A stretch of DNA of 64,000 bases from Nisaea sp. (lineage in GTDB: Bacteria; Pseudomonadota; Alphaproteobacteria; Thalassobaculales; Thalassobaculaceae). This document shows positions 17,675-25,317 of this stretch, in pieces. Positions within the stretch are counted from its first letter, which is position 1, and every line of letters starts with the position of its first letter. Location: the NCBI RefSeq assembly GCF_034670185.1, contig NZ_JAXMNY010000004.1:186001-250000 (forward strand), given 5' to 3'. Under the pieces are notes generated by a model, which was not told the DNA's origin, made no database searches, and was given only the letters and a program-made list of their open reading frames with translations. A program made the position numbers and the translations under genes.

Positions 17675-17738
17675 GCAATATTTCGCATTGCAACGAAGGA
17701 TTTTCCGAATACGCTTTTCACTGTGCGATGCAATATCG
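17675..17738. promoter_or_regulatory. Candidate PhaR operator region between phaE-like gene and phaR
   Basis: In the 247-bp divergent gap, GCAATAT occurs twice in the same direction (17675-17681 and 17730-17736), exactly 55 bp apart. The first is part of a small inverted repeat GCAAT-N7-ATTGC (17675-17691); the second sits in CGAT-N5-ATCG (17726-17738). PhaR proteins are known to bind TGC/GCA-rich repeats near pha promoters, so autoregulation and control of the phaE-phaC genes from here is plausible but unproven. Confidence 0.4.
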
Positions 17739-17799
17739 TCGAATACCGTGAATCCGGAACCGGACACGGTCACAAGGGTGGAAGCAAGGGGAAACCGGC

Positions 17800-18504
17800 A
17801 TGGCAACTCAACGCAAGAAGACGGCCCAGAATAACCCGGGCACGGGTGCAGAAGGGGCTGCCGGGGCGACCGCCGGGGTCATCACGATCAAGAAGTACGC
17901 GAACCGGCGTCTCTACAACACGGCGACCAGCAGCTATGTGACGCTTGATCATCTGTGCCAGATGGTCAAGGACGGCCAGGACTTCGTCGTCTACGACGCC
18001 AAGACGGGCGAGGACATCACCCGCCCGGTCCTCACGCAGATCATCGTCGAGGAAGAGAGCAAAGGCCAAAACATGTTGCCTATCAGTTTCTTGCGCCAGC
18101 TCATCGGCTTCTACGGCGACAATCTGCAGATGGTGGTTCCGCGCTATCTCGAGTTCGCGATGTCGGCTTTCACAAAAGATCAGGATCGCACCCGCGATTA
18201 CATGCAGGAGGCTCTCGGCGGCATGTTCCCGTTTTCCAATTTCGAGGAAATGGGCAAGCAGAACATGGCCATGCTCGAGAAGACCATGGGCATGTTCAAC
18301 CCCTACCGGCCGCAGGATAGCGAAGACAACGGGGCAGCCGAGACCAAACCTGCCAGCGCGGCGGAAGATCCGTCCAGAGGCGCGGTCGATGCCCTGCAGT
18401 CACTGCAGGACCAGATTGTGCAGTTGCAGCAGCAATTGAGTGCCTTGGGCACGGCCAATGTGGCCGCGCAATCGTCGAAGAAGGATGATAAAGACGACAC
18501 TTGA
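17800..18504 (+). CDS. phaR: Polyhydroxyalkanoate synthesis regulator PhaR
   Basis: A 234-residue protein with the PHB/PHA accumulation regulator DNA-binding domain (ITIKKYANRRLYNTATSSYVT at about residues 28-48) followed by the PHB_acc repeat-type domain to about residue 130. A Gln-rich C-terminal coiled coil (LQDQIVQLQQQLSAL) suggests oligomerisation. PhaR binds DNA and PHB and represses phasin and pha genes when no polymer is present. It is divergent from the phaE-like and phaC genes, in the usual genomic position. Confidence 0.96.
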   Translation: MATQRKKTAQNNPGTGAEGAAGATAGVITIKKYANRRLYNTATSSYVTLDHLCQMVKDGQDFVVYDAKTGEDITRPVLTQIIVEEESKGQNMLPISFLRQLIGFYGDNLQMVVPRYLEFAMSAFTKDQDRTRDYMQEALGGMFPFSNFEEMGKQNMAMLEKTMGMFNPYRPQDSEDNGAAETKPASAAEDPSRGAVDALQSLQDQIVQLQQQLSALGTANVAAQSSKKDDKDDT

Positions 18505-18529
18505 GCCGCTTCAGGCCCGAAAAACGAAG

Positions 18530-19510
18530 CTACTTCTGCAAGATGTTGGTGATTTCACGCAACTGCGTTCTGGCACGCAGCAGGTAGAAGCCCTGCACCG
18601 AGAGATGGCTCGGGAACATCAAGCCGTCCGGCGCCCCGTTCATGATCACCAGCGGGTCGAGCGCGGCGGCCGCACGCATGGACGCAAGCATCTGGTTCCA
18701 GGCCGATCCGAGGTCGCGATCCTGGATCACCCGGTCGAAATCGACCCCCAGCTCCCGCAACAACATGTAATAGCCATAAAGGCGGCCTTTCACGTTGTAG
18801 AAGATATCGTCCACCTTGGTATCCATGCCCCAGCCGCCCGCATGTGTCAGATGCTGGTCGATAATCGCCGAGGATGAGCCGAGATCGGCCGTCATCCTCT
18901 CCAGCGTGGCCTGCAGATTGTCGGAACGCTTCTCGAACGTGGCGTCACCGGCGACCAGCCGCTGATTATAGGCAATCAGTGCGCGGCGGGCGGCTGCATA
19001 TTGCTTTTCCGCGGGAGTGGTCGGCGCCCAGGAGGTTTCGAAATCAAACAGCCAGATGGTGCCCGGGAACTTCAGCTTCCCAGCAGCATCTTCCAGATCC
19101 TTGTCGACTTCGCTGGAAGCGCGTGTCCGGCCAAGCTGATCCGACATTTCGATGGCGAAACGGCTGATCGCATAGATGATGCCCTGCTGGAAATTCGGCA
19201 TGTTGTCGAGCATGTAGCCGGGCAGGAAAAACGGGTTGTTCGCGACCCAACTGTTCTGCTCGGTCTCCCGGTAGATCAGGTCCGCCGCCATCTGAACGGC
19301 GCGGCTGCCGCCCGGTGTTGTCTCGCTCAATGCCTGGTCGACATCGTCGGAGATCCGGTGCGTCAGAGCCATGCCGATAAGGTAGTAGGCCACGACGGCG
19401 ACGATGATCAGTCCGAAACCGTATCCGCCAAGACGCGCTATCCAGGGCGCAATGGCGCGCCGCTGTGCCGGAGTATCGTCGTCCCAGTTCAGATCGTGCT
19501 TTTGCGCCAT
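18530..19510 (-). CDS. DUF2333 family membrane-anchored protein
   Basis: A 326-residue protein. One membrane helix lies at about residues 32-52 (GFGLIIVAVVAYYLIGMAL), and the rest is predicted outside the cytoplasm, with conserved family-like segments (NSWVANNPFFLPGYMLDNMPNFQQG; LQATLERM; GGWGMDTKVDD). I recognise it as DUF2333; the function is not known. ATG 19510 is preceded by a GTG one codon upstream. It converges with phaR (25 bp between the stops). Confidence 0.88.
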   Translation of the reverse strand: MAQKHDLNWDDDTPAQRRAIAPWIARLGGYGFGLIIVAVVAYYLIGMALTHRISDDVDQALSETTPGGSRAVQMAADLIYRETEQNSWVANNPFFLPGYMLDNMPNFQQGIIYAISRFAIEMSDQLGRTRASSEVDKDLEDAAGKLKFPGTIWLFDFETSWAPTTPAEKQYAAARRALIAYNQRLVAGDATFEKRSDNLQATLERMTADLGSSSAIIDQHLTHAGGWGMDTKVDDIFYNVKGRLYGYYMLLRELGVDFDRVIQDRDLGSAWNQMLASMRAAAALDPLVIMNGAPDGLMFPSHLSVQGFYLLRARTQLREITNILQK

Positions 19511-19619
19511 CACTCATTTCCGTCGGTCAGAAGTCCCGTCTAACATGGGAATGTTACGGAGAGAGCGCAATGGAATTGAGGAAGCGGAGCTTGGCGAGGC
19601 AGGACGGCGCTGAGCTGAC

Positions 19620-20381
19620 CTAGCGGCGGCCAAGGAAACGTTTGGCGACAACGGGCACCAGAGCCAGCAGGCCAAGCCCGACCATAGCGAGGATAATTTC
19701 CGGAGTCATGATATCGCCGAGGCCGATTTCGCCTTGCTGGTCGAAGATGCTGCCGAGGCCCGCGCCGACGGTTGCGAACACGAAGCCGCCGGGAATAATG
19801 CCAATGACAGTTGCCAGAACATAGGTCCGGGTGGAAACGCCAAGGAAGGCAGGCACCAGATTCACGACAAAGAAAGGGAAAGCCGGCACCAGCCGCAGAA
19901 ACAGCAGATAGTTGAAGGCGTCCTTGCGAAAACCTTCGCGCATCAGGCCGACCGCCTTGCCTGCCCGGGCACGCAGCGCGTCGCCAAAAGCCGTCCGCGC
20001 GGCCCAGAAAACCGCTGTCGCGCCTATCGTCGCGCCGATCACCGCATAAGCCGTGCCGCCAATGGCTCCGAAGAGGAAGCCCCCGCTCAGCGTCAACACA
20101 GCCGCCCCCGGCACGGAAAGCCCGGTGACAACGGCATAAAGAGCAATGAAGGCCAGCGCCGCCAGCAGATAATGGTCGGCGACATAACCGGTCAGTAATT
20201 CGCGATTATCCCGCAGCAGTTCGAGACTGACATAGCGATCAAGGCCAAGCCCGAAGAACAGCGCCATGGCGAGCACGAGACCGAGAACCGGCACCAGACG
20301 GGACGTCCAGCCGCGTTTACCCCCGCTGGCTTGCTCACCGTCGCCGTTCACCACACCGCTCACCCCAGCTTCCTCAACCAC
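19620..20381 (-). CDS. TVP38/TMEM64 family membrane protein
   Basis: A 253-residue protein with about six hydrophobic helices. The VTT/SNARE-associated core is visible: LSVPGAAVLTLSGGFLFG near the middle and FLRLVPAFPFFVVNLVPAFLG, the re-entrant-loop motif of DedA/TVP38 proteins. The family is linked to lipid scrambling or transport; the role here is unknown. The start is GTG 20381 with GAGG 6 nt upstream. Confidence 0.92.
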   Translation of the reverse strand: MVEEAGVSGVVNGDGEQASGGKRGWTSRLVPVLGLVLAMALFFGLGLDRYVSLELLRDNRELLTGYVADHYLLAALAFIALYAVVTGLSVPGAAVLTLSGGFLFGAIGGTAYAVIGATIGATAVFWAARTAFGDALRARAGKAVGLMREGFRKDAFNYLLFLRLVPAFPFFVVNLVPAFLGVSTRTYVLATVIGIIPGGFVFATVGAGLGSIFDQQGEIGLGDIMTPEIILAMVGLGLLALVPVVAKRFLGRR

Positions 20382-20500
20382 CTGATACCTCGCAGATTTG
20401 CCTGTCGGTCAGGTTGGAGGTAGTCCATGCAGCGCTAATCCGCACATGAAAGGATTTCACACCAGCGTGACCGGCCGGGGGTCCGATACAGGCCGCCTCT

Positions 20501-22513
20501 TCAGATCTGGCGCAACCGGCTCTCCGGGAACCGCAAGATCACAAGCGTTCCCTTACCGATTTCACTGTTGATGCTCAGGCTTCCGTCATGCAGATCCATC
20601 AGGCGTGAAACGATCGACAGGCCAAGGCCGGACCCTTCCTGCGCCACCAGACGGCCTCTGCCAACCTGCCCGAACGGCGTCAGCGCGACCTCGATATCCT
20701 CCGGTGCCATGCCGACCCCGTTATCTCCGACGCGGAATTCCAGATAGCCGTCGACGATTTCTCCACCCTCAACCCAGACCTTTCCGCCCTCGTCGGTGAA
20801 CTTCACCGCATTGGACAGCAGGTTAAGCAGAATCTGGCGGAACATCCGCTGGTCAGCTTCGATCGCAAGCCGCTTCTGATTGATGGAAACCGCAATTTCA
20901 ATCTGCTTCCGGGCAGCGCGCTCGCTCATGAAGCGGGCGCAGCGGCCGACCGCCGAGATGGCATCGAACATCTCGTCGGCGACAATGAACTCGTTCGCCT
21001 CGATCTTGGCCATATCGAGAATATCGTTGATCAGCTCGAGAAGATGCACCGCGCTGCTGTGGATATCGCCCGCATATTCCTTGTACCGGTCGTTGGAGAG
21101 GGCTCCGAACATCTCCGATTCGATCGTTTGAGAGAAGCCGAGGATCGCGTTCAGCGGGGTCCGGAGCTCATGGCTCATATTCGCGAGGAACTCGGACTTG
21201 GCCCGATTGGCAAGTTCGGCCTGCTCCTTGGCCGCGCGCAGCTCGTCTTCATGTTTCTTGCGCGCCGTGACCTCGGTGACCGAGCCGGCCATGCGGGCGA
21301 CCCGGCCCGCCGCATTGCGGACCACCCGGAAATGATTGGAAACCCAGACGGGATCCCCGTCACGATCCTTGATCCGGTATTCCAGCGAGAAACTGTCCGC
21401 ACCCTCACGCAGCTTCCGCATCATGGCGCGGCGTGCGGCCTTCCGGTGCTCCTGATGGATGTAGGAATCCGCGACCCGGCCCGGCATGGTGCGGGATTCC
21501 GTACCCCAACCGACCGTCTTGCACATCTGCGCCGAGGCAAAAAACTCGTTCCCGGCCAGGTTCCAGTCCCACAGCCCGTCGCGCGCACCTTCAACCGCAA
21601 GCTCATAACGCTCCTGTGCCGTTCGGAGCTGATCCTCGATTTCCTTGCGGTCGGTGATGTCCTCCACCGTCTGCAACACCCAGCCCCAGCTCCCCTCGAA
21701 GCCGGGCATGATGCTGGTGCTGGTCCGCAGATAGATCTGACGTCCGTCGAATGTCGTATCCCACCCCTCGACCACAACCTTGGTCTCGCCAGCGAAAAAA
21801 CGCGCAAGCAATTCAACAAAGATGTCCGAGAGTCCGGTTTCGGGATTGTAGGAAGAAAGGTCCGGCGCCTGATTGAAATGGTCGATCAGAGTGCGCTTGT
21901 CCGGCGCATTGTAGGTTTTTACCGCCGCCTCGTTCAGGTCAACGATCCGCGCACCATCGGCAAGATCCAGCAAAATCCCCGGATTCGCTCTGACGTAGGC
22001 CGGAATATCAGTGTGACCGTCCCGCTTCAAACGTTCCAGCACCCGTCGTGCGCCGGTCCAGTCTTCATCCGTGGTACCGACCGGGTAATCGTCGAACCTG
22101 GAGCGTTCCAGCTCCAGGTTACGCAGAATCGCTTCTTCCCGGCGGGCCGCCGGAGCATTATCCGTCACCACGACGGAGATCCCGGAGACCGCTCCTTCCG
22201 TATCGCGGATCGGATAGGCATCGATACGAAGAAAGCGCTGGTTCTCTCCCGCATGCGCCCGGAGATTGCGGCTGCGCGTCTCCCCGCTGGCCAGAACCGA
22301 CTTCAGCAGGGAAAGATAACCCGGATCGACCTCTTCGAGACCGTCGACCCCGAGATCCAGAAGCGCCGCCTCAAATCCGGGCGTGCGGTGCAGGATTCCG
22401 AGATCGGGTCCGCGATATTCCGACGGAATAGCCGCGGCAAACACGCCGCCTGGCATTGTCGTGACTGTTTTCCCCGCATCGCCGATGGGGCGGTTTTTGG
22501 TGTTCACTACCAA
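20501..22513 (-). CDS. PAS-domain sensor histidine kinase
   Basis: A 670-residue soluble kinase: no membrane helices are visible. Three PAS-like regions come first, at about residues 20-120, 180-300 and 300-430, the last two ending with PAC-type segments (VLQTVEDITDRKE; MAGSVTEVTARKK). Then comes HisKA with the phospho-acceptor in FLANMSHELRTPLNAILGFS, and HATPase_c with N, G1 (DNGVGM) and G2 (GSGLGLSI) boxes. No receiver domain and no adjacent regulator, so it is an orphan kinase. The start is uncertain: the frame opens with TTG 22513, with GTG at 22507 and ATG at 22456 as alternatives. Confidence 0.9.
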   Translation of the reverse strand: MVVNTKNRPIGDAGKTVTTMPGGVFAAAIPSEYRGPDLGILHRTPGFEAALLDLGVDGLEEVDPGYLSLLKSVLASGETRSRNLRAHAGENQRFLRIDAYPIRDTEGAVSGISVVVTDNAPAARREEAILRNLELERSRFDDYPVGTTDEDWTGARRVLERLKRDGHTDIPAYVRANPGILLDLADGARIVDLNEAAVKTYNAPDKRTLIDHFNQAPDLSSYNPETGLSDIFVELLARFFAGETKVVVEGWDTTFDGRQIYLRTSTSIMPGFEGSWGWVLQTVEDITDRKEIEDQLRTAQERYELAVEGARDGLWDWNLAGNEFFASAQMCKTVGWGTESRTMPGRVADSYIHQEHRKAARRAMMRKLREGADSFSLEYRIKDRDGDPVWVSNHFRVVRNAAGRVARMAGSVTEVTARKKHEDELRAAKEQAELANRAKSEFLANMSHELRTPLNAILGFSQTIESEMFGALSNDRYKEYAGDIHSSAVHLLELINDILDMAKIEANEFIVADEMFDAISAVGRCARFMSERAARKQIEIAVSINQKRLAIEADQRMFRQILLNLLSNAVKFTDEGGKVWVEGGEIVDGYLEFRVGDNGVGMAPEDIEVALTPFGQVGRGRLVAQEGSGLGLSIVSRLMDLHDGSLSINSEIGKGTLVILRFPESRLRQI

Positions 22514-22868
22514 ATCAAGCTGCCAGTCACAGGTCTCAGATTACATCATCGCAGAAAGCAGAGTGACCCATTCCCGGTTCGAAGGGAATCCGCGGATTGC
22601 CTTGTTTTTTCAATCCTACCTGAGGCTGTTATGCGCGTTACCGTGCACGGCGGCGAACAGCCCGCACACCAGAAACGTTAAATATTTGTAAAGACACTTC
22701 ATTTTTTAAAAATAAATCTGTGAAAACCGTTTTCATACAGCCAATTTCAGCGCCCCCCTACGCAGACGCCGGGATCAAGGCCTTCGCGTATAGATAATCA
22801 TCAAGACTTCCCGGCCAATCCGGCATCGGGCTCGAATCGCTGAAATGCTTCGATTTTTTTTGCTTCTG
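22514..22868. other. Intergenic region, AT-rich, with a palindrome upstream of the PAS kinase
   Basis: A 355-bp gap between two minus-strand genes. It has an AT-rich stretch (about 22678-22745) and a 20-bp palindrome, ATTCCC (22570-22575) and GGGAAT (22584-22589) around GGTTCGAA. The palindrome is 57 bp upstream of the kinase start and could be an operator. No gene or clear terminator is seen. Confidence 0.4.
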
Positions 22869-23747
22869 TCAGGAGTCCGAAATCCGGCCCAGCGTCCGCT
22901 CCGACAACTCTTCATAACTGTCCGCACGGGTCAGACGCTTCATCAGATCCGGCGATGCCAGAGGCGTTTTGATTTCGGACGGGTGACAGCCGTCCCGCAG
23001 AGCGCGCAGGGTTGCCTCAACAGCGGCAACTGCCGCCGCGATCGGCTGGTGCCCCTGAAGAGCGATGCGAACGCCGCGCGCAGAGAGATAATCCCAGTCA
23101 TCCAGCTCCGGCGGCACCCCACCAATTATCAGCGGCCGGCTCACCGCCTCGGAGACCGCATCGAGATCCGCCCGGGTCTTGATGCCGATCAGAAAGATCA
23201 CATCGACACCAACCTCTTCGTACGCCTTCGCCCGCTCGATGGCATCGGCAACGCCGTTGATGCTGGCAGCACTGGTGCGCCCGGCAATGACAAGATCGGG
23301 GTCCTGCCGGCCGGCAAGCGCGGCCCGCATCTTGCCAACGCCTTCCTCAAGGCTAAGCAACCGCGCCTTGCCGTCACTGCCGAATGGCTCGGGCAGATCC
23401 GTATCCTCGATCGAAAGACCTGCCGCGCCTGCTGTCTCCAGCTCTTCCACCGTGCGGCGGACATTCAGCGCATTGCCGAAACCGTGATCCGCATCGATCA
23501 TCAGCGGCAGGTTGCCCGCCCGATTGATCCGCAGCACCAGCCCGGCAAGCTCTGACAGGGTAAGCACCATCACGTCCGGCGCACCGAGCACCGCGAGCGA
23601 GGCGACGGAGCCGCCAAGCATCCCGGCCTCGAAACCGAGATCCTCGGCAATCCGGGCGGACAGAGCGTCATGTACGGAACCCGGCCGAATGCAACGGTCC
23701 CCCTCGATGACGCCTCGAAACCGGCGGCGGCGATCTTTCCAGTCCAT
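22869..23747 (-). CDS. Isocitrate lyase/PEP mutase superfamily enzyme (oxaloacetate decarboxylase-like)
   Basis: A 292-residue TIM-barrel protein of the ICL/PEPM superfamily. Motifs seen are PGSVHDALSARIAEDLGFEAGMLGGS at the N-terminus and the Mg-binding DADHGFGNALNVRRTV, then GLSIEDT. The pattern is closest to the PA4872-type oxaloacetate decarboxylases rather than to methylisocitrate lyases, since the KKCGH signature of the lyases is missing. The reaction is therefore probably decarboxylation of a 2-oxo-dicarboxylate. ATG 23747 has GGGAGG 7 nt upstream. Confidence 0.85.
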   Translation of the reverse strand: MDWKDRRRRFRGVIEGDRCIRPGSVHDALSARIAEDLGFEAGMLGGSVASLAVLGAPDVMVLTLSELAGLVLRINRAGNLPLMIDADHGFGNALNVRRTVEELETAGAAGLSIEDTDLPEPFGSDGKARLLSLEEGVGKMRAALAGRQDPDLVIAGRTSAASINGVADAIERAKAYEEVGVDVIFLIGIKTRADLDAVSEAVSRPLIIGGVPPELDDWDYLSARGVRIALQGHQPIAAAVAAVEATLRALRDGCHPSEIKTPLASPDLMKRLTRADSYEELSERTLGRISDS

Positions 23748-23805
23748 GTTCAGTCCTCCCTGTGCAATACGGCCCGTTGCAGCCCCGCCCGGCGGTTAAC
23801 CCGCT

Positions 23806-24579
23806 CTAGCGGAAATCGAATCCGAGTTCCTTCAGCCGTTCGCGCAGATCGTCGCGAAGCGGCGGAGAGAATTTCTTGTCCATATCGTCGGACCAGGAAG
23901 CATCGGTGGTCTCCCGGCCCTGGGAGCGATAATGTTTCGCCAGCGCACCATCGTAGCTGTCCACGATTGCCGTTGCGTCGGCGCCACTCCGGCTTTTGCC
24001 GTACTGTTCGAAATGCACCAGACCGTCGTAATCCATCCGCGGCTTCTGCGCCGGAGCTTCCCCAGGCCAGCCGAGACACATGCCAAAAACGCAGAAGACC
24101 CGAGGCGGCAGACCGAGAATCCGGGCAACTTCGACCGGTTTGTTGCGGGCACCACCGATCATCACACCTTTGAGACCCAGGCTGTCCGCAACCAGATAGG
24201 CGGACATGCCGACCAACCCGGCATCGAGGGCGGACACCAGGCCGGTTTCCAGATTGTTGCTGTCGATATTGTGTCCGTTGCGGACCAGAGCATCCTCGAT
24301 CCGGGTAAGGTCCGCACAGAAAGCAAGGAAGACCGGCGCAGTGCCGATATGCCGCTGATTGCCGCAGGCCGCCATCAGTGCGTCACGCCGTTCCTGATCA
24401 CGGACAACGACAACGCTGTAGGTCTGGATATTCGAGGAAGTCGGGGCCCGGAAAGCGGTCTTGAGAATGGTGTCCAGCATCTCCTCGCTGACCGGTTGGT
24501 CGGTGTATTTGCGGACACTGACCCTGTTCAGAAGGGTTTCGATGACATCGTTCGAAGGGGTGTTCTGGCTGTCGGGCAT
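23806..24579 (-). CDS. Nitroreductase family NAD(P)H-dependent FMN oxidoreductase (NfsA/FRP-like)
   Basis: A 257-residue flavoprotein. The FMN-binding start (RVSVRKYTDQPVSEEML) and RAPTSSNIQTYSVVVV are typical, and the long C-terminal extension after the VFGMCLGWP segment places it in the NfsA/FRP group. It probably reduces nitro compounds, quinones or free flavin. The start is ATG 24579; the much longer frame to 25239 runs antisense through the neighbouring gene. It ends 58 bp from the start of the PEPM-type gene and may be in one operon with it. A 186-bp divergent gap separates it from the flavodoxin-fold reductase. Confidence 0.92.
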   Translation of the reverse strand: MPDSQNTPSNDVIETLLNRVSVRKYTDQPVSEEMLDTILKTAFRAPTSSNIQTYSVVVVRDQERRDALMAACGNQRHIGTAPVFLAFCADLTRIEDALVRNGHNIDSNNLETGLVSALDAGLVGMSAYLVADSLGLKGVMIGGARNKPVEVARILGLPPRVFCVFGMCLGWPGEAPAQKPRMDYDGLVHFEQYGKSRSGADATAIVDSYDGALAKHYRSQGRETTDASWSDDMDKKFSPPLRDDLRERLKELGFDFR

Positions 24580-24765
24580 TGGCGGTGTTTCTCCGGATCC
24601 GGTTGCGCAGCCTCGGCTGCGTCTGTTGGCGGCAACTCTACTCGGTCGCCGCCGGGCTGCAAGCGGCCCTGCCACAATGTGGGGTCGAACACCGGAATTC
24701 CACAGGTTCTCCATCGGCAAGAATAAGCGGCGTGCACCACGTTGCGGATTTGCTACCGTTGGCGA

Positions 24766-25230
24766 ATGACCAAATCTCTCCTCATCGTCGCGCATGCTCC
24801 GTCCGAAAACACACGCACCCTTCTTGATGCGGTTCGCAGCGGTGCCGAGGAAGCCGGCGACGGCAGTGTGAACGTGACCTGCCTCTCTCCATTCGATACC
24901 GGCCCCGATGAGGTTCTTGCGGCGGACGCCATCATCCTCGGAACACCCGAAAACCTCGGCTACATGAGCGGCGCGCTGAAGGACTTCTTCGACCGGATCT
25001 ATTATCCCTGCCTGGAGGAAACCCAGGGCCTGCCCTATGCGCTGTTTGTCCGCGCCGGCCAGGACGGCACCGGCACCTGCCGAGCTGTACAATCGATCAC
25101 CACCGGCCTGCGCTGGCGCCCGGTTCAGGAGCCGCTGGTCTGCCGCGGCGCGTTTGAGCCGAAATTCATCGAGGAATGTCGCGATCTCGGTGCCGGCATG
25201 GCCGCGGGACTGGAAGCCGGAATTTTCTAG
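24766..25230 (+). CDS. Flavodoxin-fold NAD(P)H-dependent FMN reductase
   Basis: A 154-residue flavodoxin-like protein. It begins MTKSLLIVAHAPSENTRTLLDAV, a phosphate-binding loop for FMN, and has the second flavin loop at GTPENLGYMSGALKDFFDR. Length and motifs fit the NADPH-dependent FMN reductase/flavodoxin_2-type family. ATG 24766 was chosen over an in-frame ATG at 24742 because the fold starts there. It is 87 bp upstream of the TMADH-like flavoenzyme gene on the same strand and could supply it with electrons. Confidence 0.85.
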   Translation: MTKSLLIVAHAPSENTRTLLDAVRSGAEEAGDGSVNVTCLSPFDTGPDEVLAADAIILGTPENLGYMSGALKDFFDRIYYPCLEETQGLPYALFVRAGQDGTGTCRAVQSITTGLRWRPVQEPLVCRGAFEPKFIEECRDLGAGMAAGLEAGIF

Positions 25231-25317
25231 GAACGGCATTCATGTCGCCTCGAAGCATTCACAAAGGCGGCAAACTGCTAGCGTGATGTCTCCCGTCCTC
25301 TCTCCTCGGAGACGCCG

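Noticed and set aside
22570..22589. Hairpin with GGTTCGAA loop resembling a tRNA T-arm
   Set aside because: No acceptor, D-arm or anticodon arm can be placed around it; kept only as a possible operator palindrome.
21044..22681. 545-residue plus-strand frame
   Set aside because: It is antisense to the PAS histidine kinase, whose kinase boxes are complete.
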